DNA of 64,000 bases, taken from Bretschneidera sinensis. Its lineage: Eukaryota > Streptophyta > Magnoliopsida > Brassicales > Akaniaceae. Position numbers and translations under genes: made by a program. This document shows positions 21,296 through 33,209 of this stretch, one piece after another. The notes below the pieces were generated by a model. The model did no database searches, was not told the origin of the DNA, and saw only the letters and a program-made list of their open reading frames with translations. Location of the stretch: assembly GCA_023935145.1 (NCBI GenBank), contig CM043700.1, forward strand, positions 69,376,620-69,440,619. Reading direction: 5' to 3'. The first letter of the stretch is position 1. Every line of letters begins with the position of its first letter.

Positions 21296-22860
21296 AGGGC
21301 ATACAGCCCAATCCGTGGGAAATCTCTGTATGAGATATGCGTTTATGAGGACCACTTCAAGGGGGGGTTCCATCTTTCTATTGACCCAGAAGTAGCCAAG
21401 GTTTCTAGGCCTTTTTACATAGCTCTTAACCAACTTCTTCCTAACTCAATGAGGATGGTTATTGATTTTATTCTGGGCCTTAGGAAACATGGCCATCACA
21501 TACTCTTTTCCTTAGACCTTTTTCGCAACGTCTATGTTATTAAAAAGCTTCAAAATTCTGATTGGTTTCAATCCGCACGGGTGAATAGGAAGGTCGTAGT
21601 TGATAACCCATCTTCTATTCATGATTGGAAGAAGAGGTTCTTCTTGAACGACATAAGGACCATTTTCCATTCAGACAGGAGTGGGATTATAGGGATTTTG
21701 AGTCTCCGAGGGATCCTCTTACCTTGGGTGAGATCAAGGAAAACCTTCTTGATAGGATGAGTTCTAAACCAATCTTCACCAAGAGTTATTAGATGAAAAC
21801 GTCCTTAATCTTTATGAGCTTAGTCGGGCCACCGTTGGTAGTTGGTTTTTGAATTAGCTTTAGAATTTTTCTTTTTATGTTTATGTATTTATTGTTATAT
21901 TTACTTTTGCTTCTTTTTTCTTCCAACCATGGCTGCTGACAGGTCTTGACTTCTTTACCTAATCGTTGCTAGGTAGAATCAGCCTTCTCCACCAGCTGCC
22001 TATGTTTCCCCTACTTCAACAGCCCCTGTTACTTCTGCTTCCATAGGGGTTTCTCCTCGTCCTACTAAGTGAAGGAAAAGGCATCATGTTGATGGGTTTT
22101 TGGGTTCAAGAGAGCATTCTACTTTTGAGTTTATTGTTAAGGAAGGTTAGCCTATTTTTCGATTAGTTCTCGGTGATGGGTCTTTTGGGTCTGGCCCTGA
22201 TGTTTTTCGAGGCAGTTGGTCTATTCTTCATACAGATTCAGCCTTTGACGATCTGAAGATTGCTCACCAGTTTATCTGGGGATCCATCTTACCCAAAGAT
22301 GAAGCTATGATCATGAGGTATCCTCTTGAGGTCGTGACCGACATTATGAGCCAATCCGCTAAAAAAGTATGTCTTTTTCATGCTTTATGATTGTGTTGAG
22401 TTTTGTTGGTCAGCTTCTGACTTCTTTTTCTTCTTCCTCAAGTCATAATGTTTTGTACCATGATTGCGGAGAGCTACCATCGGGCTATCCAAGAGGTCGG
22501 TTAGCTGACCAGGGAGAGGGAAGATCTCTAGGCCTGTCGTGCTTTGAGAGTGGAGGTCTAAATGGAATCTTCTTAAGCTGAGGAAGCTAGGGTTGAGGTT
22601 GATTGGTTGAGAGCTGAGCTCAAGTGGTTGAAAAATGAGCTGGAGACGTCATCAGAGAGGGTCATTGAGGTGTACAGGAAGTTTACTACTTTTGAAGCTG
22701 ATTTCTACGATAAGACTACTGCAAAGTTCTTTACTGGATTCAATGAGGCCTAGGATAAGGTGGTTGCACTTCATCCTGGCATTGAGCTCAGTATGGTTCG
22801 CATGGAGCTGTCCAAGATGTCTCTGTCTGGCGGCGGGACTTCTTTAGAGGATGGTGTTAT
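21296..22860 (+). pseudogene. Tat antisense accessory ORF, C-terminal part
   Basis: The frame interrupted by G2 resumes with GKSLYEICVYEDHFKGGFHL, then NQLLPNSMRMVIDFILGLRK and WFQSARVNRKVVVD. A coiled-coil-like C-terminal region has EEARVEVDWLRAELKWLKNE, YRKFTTFEADFY and ALHPGIELS. These follow the order of PF04195-type accessory proteins of Tat elements. Stops and frame changes occur at about 21790, 21970, 22070, 22150, 22385 and later. Around 22370-22440 the coding sense is lost for about 70 bp, which could be a small intron or decay. The function is unknown. It could be mistaken for a host gene, but it lies between Tat pol and the Tat 3' end. Confidence 0.6.
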
Positions 22861-23165
22861 TCAATTTTTTTTCGAGATGTTTCGGTTCCACTTAATGGTC
22901 TGCAGTAGAGGGGAGATGTCCATGTTAACCAAGATACTTAAGTTTCTGAGGATGGCCAAGATACCCAAGCTTAGGATTTGTTTCCTTCTTTTTATATTTG
23001 TTATATTTTGAAATTTTGGGTTGTATCAGATATATATTTTTTGTTATGTCATGGATATGTTTTATTGCTTCTTTATTTTTACATCCTACTGCCTTTATAC
23101 TTTGTCATTCCTTGTGTTATGGGTTGCTCTTTACGTCTTACTCTTGGTTTCTCTTTTATAAACTT
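22861..23165 (+). other. Tat element spacer after the antisense ORF
   Basis: T-rich sequence follows the last coding-like residues of the antisense ORF. The long hydrophobic reading frames here come from T-rich codons. No gene or RNA feature is supported. Confidence 0.5.
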
Positions 23166-23500
23166 AAGTTATTTTTTCCTAACTTGAGGTTTTCCTTCAT
23201 GGAGCCCCAAGTTTCTTTTCAGGTCCTCGTGCCCGACTTAGGGGTTTTCCTTTGTTGAACCCTAAGTTATTTTTCGAGTCTTCGTGCCCGACTTAGGAGT
23301 TTTCCTTAATGGAGCCCTAAGTTATTTTTTAAGTCTTCGTGACTGACTTATGGGTTTTTCTTTATGGAACCCTAAGTTATCTTTTGGGTCTTCGTGCCTG
23401 ACTTAGGGGTTTTCTTTTGTGAAGCATAAGTTATCTTTCGAGTCTTCATGCTAGATGTCAAAGTTTTCCTCTATGTAGCCTCAAGTTATCTTTTGGATCT
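23166..23500. repeat. Tandem array, about 55 bp period (cgtgcccgacttagg unit)
   Basis: Five units centred on cgtgcccgacttaggggt, gttttcctt and cctaagttatctttcgagtc occur near 23229, 23284, 23337, 23392 and 23446. The unit differs in sequence from the array that follows but has the same spacing. Confidence 0.85.
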
Positions 23501-23519
23501 TTGACTTCGGTCATCAGGC

Positions 23520-23880
23520 ATGAAAGATGTCTGATATGGAAGCCTTTTTGGGTATCTCAACTCGGTCATCTACTGTGGAGGATGTTAAACGCAGATATTA
23601 TTTGGGCATCTCACCTTGGTCCTTAGCCATGGAGGATGTCCCATATGGATGTTATTTTGAACATCTCAACTCGATCCTTGGCTGTGGAGGATGTCCGATG
23701 TGGATGTAATTTTTGGCATCTCACATTGGTCTTTGGTTGTGGAGGATGTCAAATGTGGATGTTATTTTAGGCATCTCAGCTTGATCTTCGGCTGTGGAGG
23801 ATGTCCAATGTGGATATTATTTTGGGCATCTCACCTTGATCATCGGTCGTGGAGGATGTCCAACATGGATGTTTATGAGA
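23520..23880. repeat. Tandem array, about 55 bp period (tggaggatgtcc unit)
   Basis: Six units with tggaggatgtcc, atgtggatgttattttgg and gcatctcaccttggtc occur near 23575, 23630, 23685, 23740, 23796 and 23851. It lies in the spacer between Tat pol and the antisense ORF. Reading frames through it are repeat artefacts. Confidence 0.88.
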
Positions 23881-24399
23881 TGTAGACAAGCTTAGGCAAA
23901 ATATTCATTCAGATTGATGAAATTGGAGTGCTTACATGAATCATTTCCATTTTACATTTGTGACTTATTGATAGAACTTTCCCAAATTCTTCAAATTCTA
24001 TCTTCATGATAAAGGTGTGCCATTTAGCGTTTCCAACTTAAAGGTTTCTGCTCTGATTACCCTTCTGTTGCGATATGAGCCTTCTTAATTCGCAGAGAAC
24101 TTCCCCATGTTGCAGGGGTCAGAGACTTCTTTTTTTCGGAGGACCAGTTCTCTGATTCTGAAGGTTTTTTGTACTACTCTGGAGTTATAGTACTTGGTCA
24201 TCCTTTGCTGATATGTGGCAAGTTTGAGCAAAGTTCGTCTCAGGACCCTTCGATTAGGTTTAGGTTTGCTTTTGGACCTTCATCGTTGCTGCTTAGATTG
24301 AAGAGTTTTAACTCTAAAGGAAGATTCTTCCACCTTGATAAAGACCACAGGTTCAGATTCGGAAGCTAGGAAGAAAGATGTTTCTCCCATTGGTGATCG
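23881..24399 (-). other. Spacer downstream of Tat pol
   Basis: No domain is recognised on either strand here. It follows the end of Tat integrase when read on the minus strand and is probably untranslated sequence of the element. Confidence 0.45.
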
Positions 24400-27300
24400 A
24401 GGCGTGGTTTTGTAGGCCCATTGTGTGTATGGAAACTCTTGGACCTAAAGTCCCTTGGCCTCTTTAAGTTGTTTCTTCTGGGCTTGTAGTATTGCTCTGT
24501 TTGTTACCTCAGCCTGACCATTGGCCTGAGGGTATCCTACTTATATGAATCATTGGTTGATGTGCAAGTCTCGATAGAACTTTTTAAATCGTTTTCATTC
24601 GAATTACTTCCCATTTTCGGTCACCAACACCCTTAGGATTTCGTAGTGGTAGAAGATTGACTTTCAAACAAAACTTTGGCTTTGTTCTTTGCTATCTTTG
24701 CAATTAGCTCCTCTGCCACCCACTTCGTGAAGTAGTTGATTGCTATGATAAAGAATTTAAGCTGTCTCGATGCTCTTGGGAATGGGCGAGTATGTCCATA
24801 CCCCGCATTGCAAATGGGATTAGATTTGTCACACCTATCAATGGGGTTGTAGAGACTCAAGGAATTGGTGCAAATTTTTGGCACTTTATACATTTCTTGA
24901 CAAACTCTGTGGTTTCTTTTTGAAGTCCGAGCTAATATTAATCTTGTCTTAATATCTTGTGGGCTAGAGCTCGTCTGCCCAAATGGTTTCCACAAACCCC
25001 CATGTATGTCCCTTAGGGTGTAGTCTACTTCCCAAGGTTTGAGGCATTTGAGGTAAGGTTATGAAAGAACTGCCGATGTAATCTACTTTCAACCAGGCAA
25101 TAGTGAGCTGCCTTGGACAAGAGCTTCCTTGTTTTTGCTCTGGCTTTTGGGATCTCACCAATTGTTAGGTACTTGACAATCGGATCTATCTAACTATACC
25201 CGTCCTCGATGTCCATGATTTCCTTTTCACTCACACTTGGTCTTGATAGGATTTTGACATATACGTCTTTTAGGAGGTCAGAGGTCTTAGATAAGGCTAG
25301 CTATGCTAGGGCGTCGACCTTGGCGTTTTCTACCTTTGGTACTCTATTCATACTGACCTTTTTGAACGTGCTTATCGGTTGCTTCACTTTGGCTAAGTAC
25401 TGGATCATTCGTGTTCCTTTTGCCTCATATTCCCTAGTCACCTAGTTTACAACTAGCTGAGAGTCGCTGAATACCTCTAGATTTTTTGCGATCAAGGATC
25501 GGGCTAGCTTTAGTCCGGCAAAAAATGCTTCATACTTAGATTCATTGTTTAATGCCCTGAAGTTAAACTATATGGTGTATTCCACTGTGAATTCTTCAGA
25601 GCTAATCAGAATGAGTCCTGCACCACTTCCTCGATTCCTGGAGGAGCCATCTATGAAGAGTTTCCAAGTTTTCTCTTTTTTAATTCTTTTATTCTGGTTC
25701 TTTCGGTGCTCCTTCAGGGAATATGCACTTGACAATGAAGTCAGCCAGTGCTTGGGCCTTGACTACTGGTCTAGGCTTGAACCTTATCTCAAATTGTCTC
25801 AATTATATGGACCACTTTACTAGTCATCCCGAGAGATCAGGTTTTTGGAGTACCGTTTTTAAGGGATAATCGATTAGAACATTGATGGGGTGTGATTGAA
25901 AATAGGGCCGATATGACCACCTCGAATGCCAACTTTTCGAGAGGTTGGTATCGTGTCTTTGCATCTTGGAGTACTCTGCTCACGTAGTAAAATGGTCTTT
26001 GTACTTTCTTTTACTCTCTTACTAGGATTGATGTGATTAGATGGTTATAAGGTACAAGTAGATTTCTTCTCTTTCCTTTGGTTTGATTAGAAGGAGATGC
26101 GAACATAAGTACCTTTTCAGTTCCTCGAATAAGTGCTGACACTCCTTTGTCCATTGGAAGTTTGGGATCTTTTTCAATCCCTTGAAGAAAGGTAGGCATT
26201 TGTTTGCTGATTTAGACATGAAATGACCTAGTACTGTGATTCGGCCAGTGAGTTGTTAAACTTCCTTCACGCTTATTGGGGCTTCCATGTCTAAGAAAAC
26301 CTTGATGTTTTCGGGTTTTGCCTCAATTCCTCTTCGGGTGACCACAAAACCAAGGAATGTTTGCTGAAGTTACCTCGAAGACACATTTTGAGGGGTTGAG
26401 TTTCATATAGTGTTTTCTTAGTACTGAAAATCATTCTTTAAGGTAAGCTATGTGGTGTATCGATTGAACACTTTTGACAAACATGTCGTCAACATATACC
26501 TCCATGTTTCTTCCGATATAATCTTTGAATAGTTTGTTGACGAGTTGCTCGAGTATTTTTCAACCCGAATGGCATCATGTTGTAATAGTAAAGGCTTTTT
26601 TCTATCATGAAAGCAGTATTCAGCTGGTTTGGCTCATATATCCTGATCTGGTTGAAACATGAGTAGGCATCCATAAAGCTCAACATCTCGTACCCCAAAG
26701 TCCCTCAACTAGCTGGTTGATTCTTAGCAGAGGAAAGCTGTCTTTAGGACATGCTTTGTTTAGGTCGGTGAAATATATGCAGATCCTCTACTTCCCTTTT
26801 GCTTTCTTTACTACTACTACTTTGGCTAACTGCTGAGGGTAGTCAATTTTTCTGATGAATCCTGCCTCCAAGAGCTTGTTGACTTTACATCAATGGCTTG
26901 CTGTCTTTCTACCACAAATGCTCGTTTCTTCTTAATGATTAATTTTTTATTAGGGTCTATGTTCAGTTGGTGCAGTATTGTTTTTGGATCGATCATGTTG
27001 CTACGGACCAAGCGATCACATCTCTATTTTCCTTGAGGAAGGAGACTAGTTGTGTTCGAAGTTCGCCCTCTAGTCTTATGCTGATCTATACCACATTCTC
27101 TGGTTCCTCTTCCTTGAGGGGTATTAGTACCAATTCCTCCATAGGTCTTCTTCTTTGGGTTTTGGTTCATCTCTTAGGTCTTGTGAACGCTAGCCTTGTC
27201 TTTCCCTTGCAATGAGGCCAAGTAACAAGTTCTTTCCGCCGCTTGGTTGCCTTTTACTTATCCTACTCCATTCTCCGTTGGAAACTTCATTTTCTAATGA

Positions 27301-27464
27301 TAAGTTGAAACTACTGCTCTTATGGCATTCATCCCTAGTTGTCTAAGGATTGCATTATAAAAGGAAGGGAGATCTATGACTAGGATTGTGCTCAGGATCG
27401 GTTTGGTTATTTATCACTGGTCGTCACTTTCTTGGTTTTTATTTTAACAAAACCTATTGCTATT
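24400..27464 (-). pseudogene. Tat-lineage pol: protease end, RT, RNase H, integrase
   Basis: Read on the minus strand over many stops and frameshifts. First comes the protease end near 27240-27440 (NAIRAVVSTYH, KMKFPTENGVG). RT follows near 26190-26990 with MLSFMDAYSCFNQI, YNMMPFGLKN and the catalytic YVDDMFVKS at about 26470-26490. RNase H near 25300-25680 has [30 protein letters not shown] and [10 protein letters not shown]. Integrase near 24400-25160 has KKCIKCQKFAPIP (zinc finger Cys pair), GPFPRAS-like text (HTRPFPRASRQLKFFIIAIN) and NYFTKWV. This composition fits Tat/Retand elements. It is heavily decayed and older than G2 or G1 by appearance. The upstream part is lost at the hAT-like insertion. 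Confidence 0.8.
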
Positions 27465-28452
27465 GGTAATAATAAGGCTGAGCATGGATTGGTTCGGGTT
27501 GGAAAAATCTCAATCTAACCCAACCCATAAATGCATCTAAGTCCAACCCATGAATCAATTCAACTCCAACTCCAACCCATTCAAATTGATTTGAATTGGT
27601 TTGGGTCACCAGTTTAGTATTTTTTTCACTTAAAAGTTAATACAAGCATAATAAGTAAGAAAATATATTTTATTGAAATTATTCATTATTCATTAGGTGC
27701 AAAATCAAATTCATACAAGAAGTTATTAAATCTTTTTCCTTCGACGAACCATCATTTACAAATTAACTACCTTAAGCTACTTCATACATTTCAAACAACA
27801 TTAGTTTAATACAAATCATACTAAAGTAAATAAAAACTATATTTTAAAGGTGTTTGATCTATCAAATTCTTTAAGCTTCAACACTAGTATAGAAATGGTT
27901 CTAGAATCTCCGTAACCAAGTTCTATCATACCAATAACATAAAGTGAATGAACATATGATAAACAAATCAATTCAACAAGCTTTCAGAAAGCATAATGAA
28001 AGTCCAAAAGAAATACTTTCATAAGAACATACAATCTTTTTCAACTAAAAAGTATTAAAAAAAACATGCTACTGATAAGTACTTAAATATTCATATTTAA
28101 GCCCCTTAATTTACAGTTGTTAGGCTCTTTGTTTATGTATTTTAGTATATTCTACTTCATTTTTATGTTTTCTGTGTTTTTCATAGGTCTTTACAGAAAA
28201 GATAGCATTTTGGAGCTCTAAGGAAGAAAAACTAAAGATTTGGAACCAGTTAGGTGCGATCGAGCACAAAGTTTTTGTGATCGAGCGCACAAGCACTCGT
28301 GCACACATCCAGAAGGCTCGAGCACAACCATGCGCTCGAGCGTAGAAACATGAGATGAGCGCACATGCACAGAGAGGTGGCAGAGCCAGTTTTGGAAAGA
28401 TTTCTTCGGGTCTTATTTTGGAAATTAGGGTTTCGAGGTGTCCTTAGAACCC

Positions 28453-28460
28453 TATATATA
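28453..28460 (+). promoter_or_regulatory. TATA box in the G3 5' LTR
   Basis: The sequence accctatatataggc lies about 380 bp into the LTR and is identical in the right LTR at about 47350. It follows the GC-rich repeat block. Confidence 0.6.
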
Positions 28461-29112
28461 GGCTTGTAAAACACAGAAACTTTACTTTTGATTTGGCCTT
28501 TGAGTTGTAAGTTTTGGAGAGGAATTGACGACCCTTCTCCACAGTATTCTTCGGGTTTTATTTTTTATCTTTATTTTATTTATGAAGATGTTTAGCATCG
28601 CATTCATGTGTAACTAACTTCTTAAGAGGGCATGATTGAAGCCCTAGTTATGCTTTTCTATATATAAGTATTATTGCCTTTGCAAATCGCCATGTTATGA
28701 TGCTTTAATTGATTAATGCCTATATTATTGAATTACTCGTATGTGTTTGTCTGATCAACGTATGCATGTGGTATGGATTAGTTAGTTATATCAATTTGGA
28801 TGACCGAGTCCTGGGTCTAACAATAGTAACAAGGGAAATCCATGCTGGATTTTTGGGTTAATCAACATGGGAAACCAGGTGTATATAACATGCCCTAGGT
28901 CTCGTGTGGTTGTCGAATTCCACAGACCTTATGCTCTTTTAAGGAACAACTCAGTATACACCATGCTAAATCCTTTAAGAGAGAAAAGAGTTAGAGTATA
29001 CACCATGCCTAACTAGAGTATACACCATTCCTAACTCGCTGCTTAGGAAAATCAATAGCTTAAGGAGCGGACGAAGCCCTTAGGTTGACAACCATTAGGT
29101 ATTCATGGTAGG

Positions 29113-31401
29113 TGATGAGTGCCAAATATTGCATATTTTGGCCCTTAATTTACATTTGTTAGCTTAAGAATTTGTTACTTTCAGTTGTTTTTGTTGTTTT
29201 ACAGGTTTACAAGCACTCGGAAAGGAGTTTCACTAAAATTGCTAGAATTGCCTATACATATCAGTCATTTTTGTCGATTTTACTGTATTGATTCAGGAAG
29301 AACCAAGAGATGAGTCATATATGCTTAGAATGATTTGGATGTCTATTTTTTGAAAAATTTTATGCTTGTAAAAATGATTTTTCTAGAGAAAGTTATGGCA
29401 GTTTAAGTACACAAAGGTCAGGCTGTGTGTGATTTCAGCATGGTAGATCAGTCATTTTTGTGGATTTTATTGTATTGATTCAGGAAGAACCAAGAGATGA
29501 GCCATATATTCTTGGAAAGATCCGGATGTCTATTTTTTGGAGAAATTTTACAGCTCGTAAAAATGATTTTTCTAGAGAAAGTTATGGCAGTTTTAGTGGA
29601 CAAAGGTCAGGTAGTGCACCATGCTGCGCTCGAGTGCACAAAACTATGATTGAGCGCACTCGGGCAGTATCCCACATCGAATTTGAAACATATTGAACTC
29701 TTGAGTTTCCCTATAAAAGCCCCACCTCACTGAAGCAATTAGTGTATAATCCGGAGGACTTCTGCTAGCATTCTGGTGGATCTCGAAGGCTTTGCTACCA
29801 CGAGGGGAAGCGCCACCCAACCGCGAGTGGAATTTCTCCCAATGTATAGTCAGTTTTAATTTATTTCTTTTTTAGTTTTAAAGTTTAATGTTTAGCATTT
29901 TTATAGTGAACTTTAGTTTCATAATTATGAGAGGCTAAGATCTTTATCTAAGGTTGAAAATAAAGCCTCGCCATTGTTTGGCATAATATTTTCAGATTTG
30001 TTCATACAATTCTGGTATTTTTAGTATAAATGTTCTGTTCAATTATTTGAGCAAAATCTTATGATTTTTTGCTTTTAAATTATTAAATTAGATATTCCTT
30101 GTGTTTCATCTACCAGATACGACGGATCATTCAAATTAGATTGGATATCAATTGTGATTTGTGAATTAAACAGATACATTGGATGGTTTTGGTTTAGTTT
30201 GGATATTCACCATGATTTGTATATGGTGGATTTATGGAATGATTTGATAGATTATTTTTATATAGAACATGAAGATATATGCTTTACTTTGGTGAGGTGG
30301 ATTCAAAAAACCTTAGTGTTAGATCAGTCATTTTTGTGGAATTTACTGTATTGATTTAGGAAGAACCAGAAGGTGAGCCATATATGTTTGGAAAGATCCG
30401 AATGTCTATTTCCTAGAGAATTTCACAGCTCATAAAAATGATTTTTCTAGAGAAAGTTATGGCAGTTTTAGTGGACAAAGGTCAGGTAGTGCACCATGCT
30501 GCGCTTGAGCACACAAGACTGTGATCGAGCGCACTCAGGCAGTATTCCACATCGAATTTGAAACACATTTCACTCTTGAGTTTCCCTATAAAAGCCCCAC
30601 CTCACTGAAGCAATTAGTGTGCAATCCGGAGGACTTCTGCTAGCATTCTGGTGGATCTTGAAGGCTTTGCTACCACGAGGGGAAACGCCGTCCAACAGCG
30701 AGTGGAATTTCTCCCAATGTATAGTCAGTTTTAATTTATTTCTTTTTTAGTTTTAAAGTTTAATGTTTAGCACTTTTATTGTGAACTTTAGTTTCATAAT
30801 TATGAGAGGCTAAAATCTTCATCTAAGGTTGAAGATGAAGCCTCGCCATTGTTTGGCATAATATTTTCAGATTTGTTCATACAATTATGATATTTTTAGT
30901 ATAAATGTTCTGTTCAATTATTTGAGTAAAATCTAATGAATGTTTGCTTTTAAATTGTTAAATTGGATATTCCTTGTGTTTCATCTACCGGATATAGCAG
31001 ATCTTTCAAATTAGATTGGATATCCATTGTGATTTGTGAATTAAACTGATACATTGGATGGTTTTGGTTTAGTTTAGGTATTCGTCGTGATTAGTATAAT
31101 GGTGGATTCATGGAATGATTTGATAGATTGTTTTTATATAGAACATGAAGATATATGCTTTACTTTGGTGGGATGGATTCAGAAAACTTTAGTGTTTTTA
31201 TCAGTTGTTTTTAAATCAATTTAGTTTAGTTTATATTTCTTTGCAAGATACAATCCAAAATTCGAAACTAGGTTAAAATAGGGTTAGTTTAGATAAAAAT
31301 ATATTTTCACAACGCAATTCCTTATGGATTCGACTTCGCACTTACACAACCCTATATTGCAAACGACTCGTGCGCTTGCGAGTAATTTAAAACTCACAAC
31401 A
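29113..31401 (+). repeat. S1: solo LTR of the G1/G2 family, inserted in the G3 LTR
   Basis: It runs from TGATGAGTGCC to CTCACAACA, the same termini as G1/G2 LTRs, here in the plus direction and without internal coding sequence. It interrupts the G3 left LTR between catggtag and ctagcgc, which are adjacent in the right LTR. A clear 5 bp target copy cannot be read (flanks gtagg and ggaga). It is 2289 bp long, about 900 bp longer than G2 LTRs, because of an internal duplication. A solo LTR forms when the two LTRs of an element recombine. Confidence 0.85.
29445..31196 (+). repeat. 876 bp tandem duplication inside solo LTR S1
   Basis: Unit one is 29445-30320 and unit two 30321-31196. Both begin agatcagtcatttttgtgg and end near ccttagtgtt. 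Each contains the Asp-Glu-free GC block, a TATA-like ccctataaaagcc (about 29711 and 30584) and the accacgaggggaa segment. A full promoter region is thus present twice. The units differ by several percent, so the duplication is not recent. Confidence 0.88.
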
Positions 31402-31674
31402 GGAGAGCTAGCGCATTGACACATTACTTATTAGGAAAGTATGATTAGTGGTAGACATAAAAGCCCTATGTTCTTATCATTATCAATCTAGACTCAATAT
31501 TTATTTCTATCATTTTTACATTATGAAATCGATTCTAAAACGAAATTTACCAATCCCTGTGGAGATGATCTCGCATTTGCACACTATGTTACTGTTGACC
31601 TTATGCACTTGCAAGTAAAACAAGTTCGATTATTTGCTTATTAAATTTAGGTAGATAAATGATCAACAAGTTTT

Positions 31675-31692
31675 TGGTGCCGTTACCGGGGA
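31675..31692 (+). other. G3 primer binding site (tRNA-Asp, two changes)
   Basis: TGGTGCCGTTACCGGGGA lies 6 bp after the 5' LTR. It matches the tRNA-Asp complement TGGCGCCGTTGCCGGGGA at 16 of 18 positions; both changes are transitions. Confidence 0.85.
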
Positions 31693-32029
31693 TTGCGTTA
31701 AATTTCCTTTTAGAATTATTTTCGTTTAAGTTAGTCATTTTTATTTTTAATTCTGTTTTATTTTTATCAAAAATCTAAAAATTCTAAGTTTATGTTTTTT
31801 TAGCTTTATTTTGTTTCATCAAAAACCTAATCTATTTTCTTTTTCTGTTGTGTTTCAGGTATTGCAGCAGAAGCTCTCTGAGGCACTGCAATCGAGTGCA
31901 CTGCCTTGTGGGATCGAGTGCATCTGAGGCAGAGGCTACCCGAGCAGCAGTGCTGAACTGCTGCATTAAATTGGTTTTTGCTGATTCATGCAAAGGCTTC
32001 GATCCAGGCATCCTACTTTCTTTCCCCTT

Positions 32030-33195
32030 GATACAGAGCTTGAGCGGACTATTCGACGAAGACTTAGAGATAACTCTGAAGAGGTAGAAGAAGAATCCGA
32101 GGAAGAAGCATCAATGGCAGAATAGCTAGAAAACCAACAACCACCTGAGCGAAGACCGATGAAGCAATCCTTCATCCCACGGAATCTCGACCAGCCATCT
32201 TGCATTGCTTATCAACCAAAGGCGGAAGGCAATTACTACATATCTCCATAGATAGTCAGTGCATTAACTCACTTTAGGGGTAAACCTAATGAGGATCTAT
32301 ACTTGCACCTTCGGGAATTCTTTGATCTCTGCAAGTTCCAGCACATCTGGGGCCTAGACCAAGAAGGAATCAGGTTAATTCTTTTCCTTTTTTCCTTAAA
32401 AGATAATGCTAAACTGTGTTACAATTCATTGCTTGCAGTTTCTATCCATACTTGGGAGGAGTTGGCCAGCAAGTTCCTAAGAAAATTTTTCCCAGCCCAA
32501 AAGACGAGGCAAATGAGGAAGGAGATTCAGTCTTTCCAACAGAAGGATGGAGACCTGTTCTTTGAGGCATGAGGATATTTCAACGAGCTGCTACTCAAAT
32601 GCCCACATCATAATCTACCTCAGGATGAACTAGTATAAGCTTTCTATAAAGGTTTAAGTGATACTAATAAAAGTATTATGGATTTAGGTTGTGGAGGAGT
32701 GCTGATGGAGAAAAGCAGTGAATAAGCCATGGAGCTATTCGAGACCTTAAGTGAGCACACCCAACAATTCTCCTCTAGAGCTAGACATGGATCCAAGAAC
32801 AAAGGTATGTATGAGGTAACCCTAAATGGAGGATCCTTTACCCAAATAGCTGTTGTGGAGAAGAAACTAGATCTTCTTGTTAAAGCCATGACTACTTAGA
32901 ATGCCTCACTTAATCCACCAGCTACACCACTCTAGGTATGTGCTATATGTTCTCAATTTGATCATAATACTTAGATATGTCCTTTGTATCCATCTGCAGA
33001 CCCAGAGCAAGCAAATTTTGTGGGACCAAGCAATTATTCGCTAAAGAGCAACCCATATGCAAACACTTACAATTCTGGATGGCGAAACCACCCCCAATTT
33101 CTCTTAAAGCAACAATCAGAATGCCTTGAACCATTAAGGACAGCAAAGGAATTCCCAGCCAGCAGCTCACTCAGCTCCCGAAACAAAGAAAAGTG
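32030..33195 (+). pseudogene. G3 gag (Athila type)
   Basis: A frame with several stops gives an acidic N-terminus (RRRLRDNSEEVEEESEEE) and the Gag core (FRGKPNEDLYLHLREFFDLC, WEELASKFLRKFFPAQKTRQ, NELLLKCPHHNLPQDELV). It ends with a CCHC zinc knuckle CAICSQFDHNT-stop-IC near 32941-32980, where one position is now a stop. Gag forms the particle that packages element RNA. Stops are mostly TAG and fall at about 32126, 32249, 32571, 32636, 32723 and 32898. A frame change near 33195 separates gag from the next part. Before it, 31693-32029 is leader with two atcgagtgca words and no firm start codon. Confidence 0.82.
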
Positions 33196-33209
33196 AGCTC
33201 GAAAGTCTT

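Larger units (their letters stand above)
11844..27464 (-). mobile_element. Tat-lineage Ty3/gypsy element, decayed, interrupted by G2
   Basis: Pol lies on the minus strand at 24400-27464. On its 3' side, nearer 11844, is an ORF on the opposite strand, a layout known for the Tat lineage. The left edge is placed at 11844 because LRR homology stops there and the sequence begins TGTTTGAGGC. The likely 3' LTR (from 11844; its right edge is not resolved) has a minus-strand TATA box (ccctataaataagggg, about 12030-12045). G2 is inserted in the antisense ORF. At 27465 a hAT-like element follows. Gag and the 5' LTR are not recognisable in the window. LTR limits are inference. Confidence 0.75.
28073..31668 (+). 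repeat. G3 5' LTR, interrupted by solo LTR S1
   Basis: LTR sequence occupies 28073-29112 and 31402-31668 and matches 46970-48250. It also has a local about 22 bp duplication (tagagtatacaccat words near 28994-29030) absent from the right LTR. A gatcgagcgcac-rich segment lies at about 28255-28345. Confidence 0.9.

Noticed and set aside
23527..23885. Gly/Asp-rich reading frames with repeated CGGCPMW-like text
   Set aside because: They are the translated 55 bp array and show no independent support as a protein.
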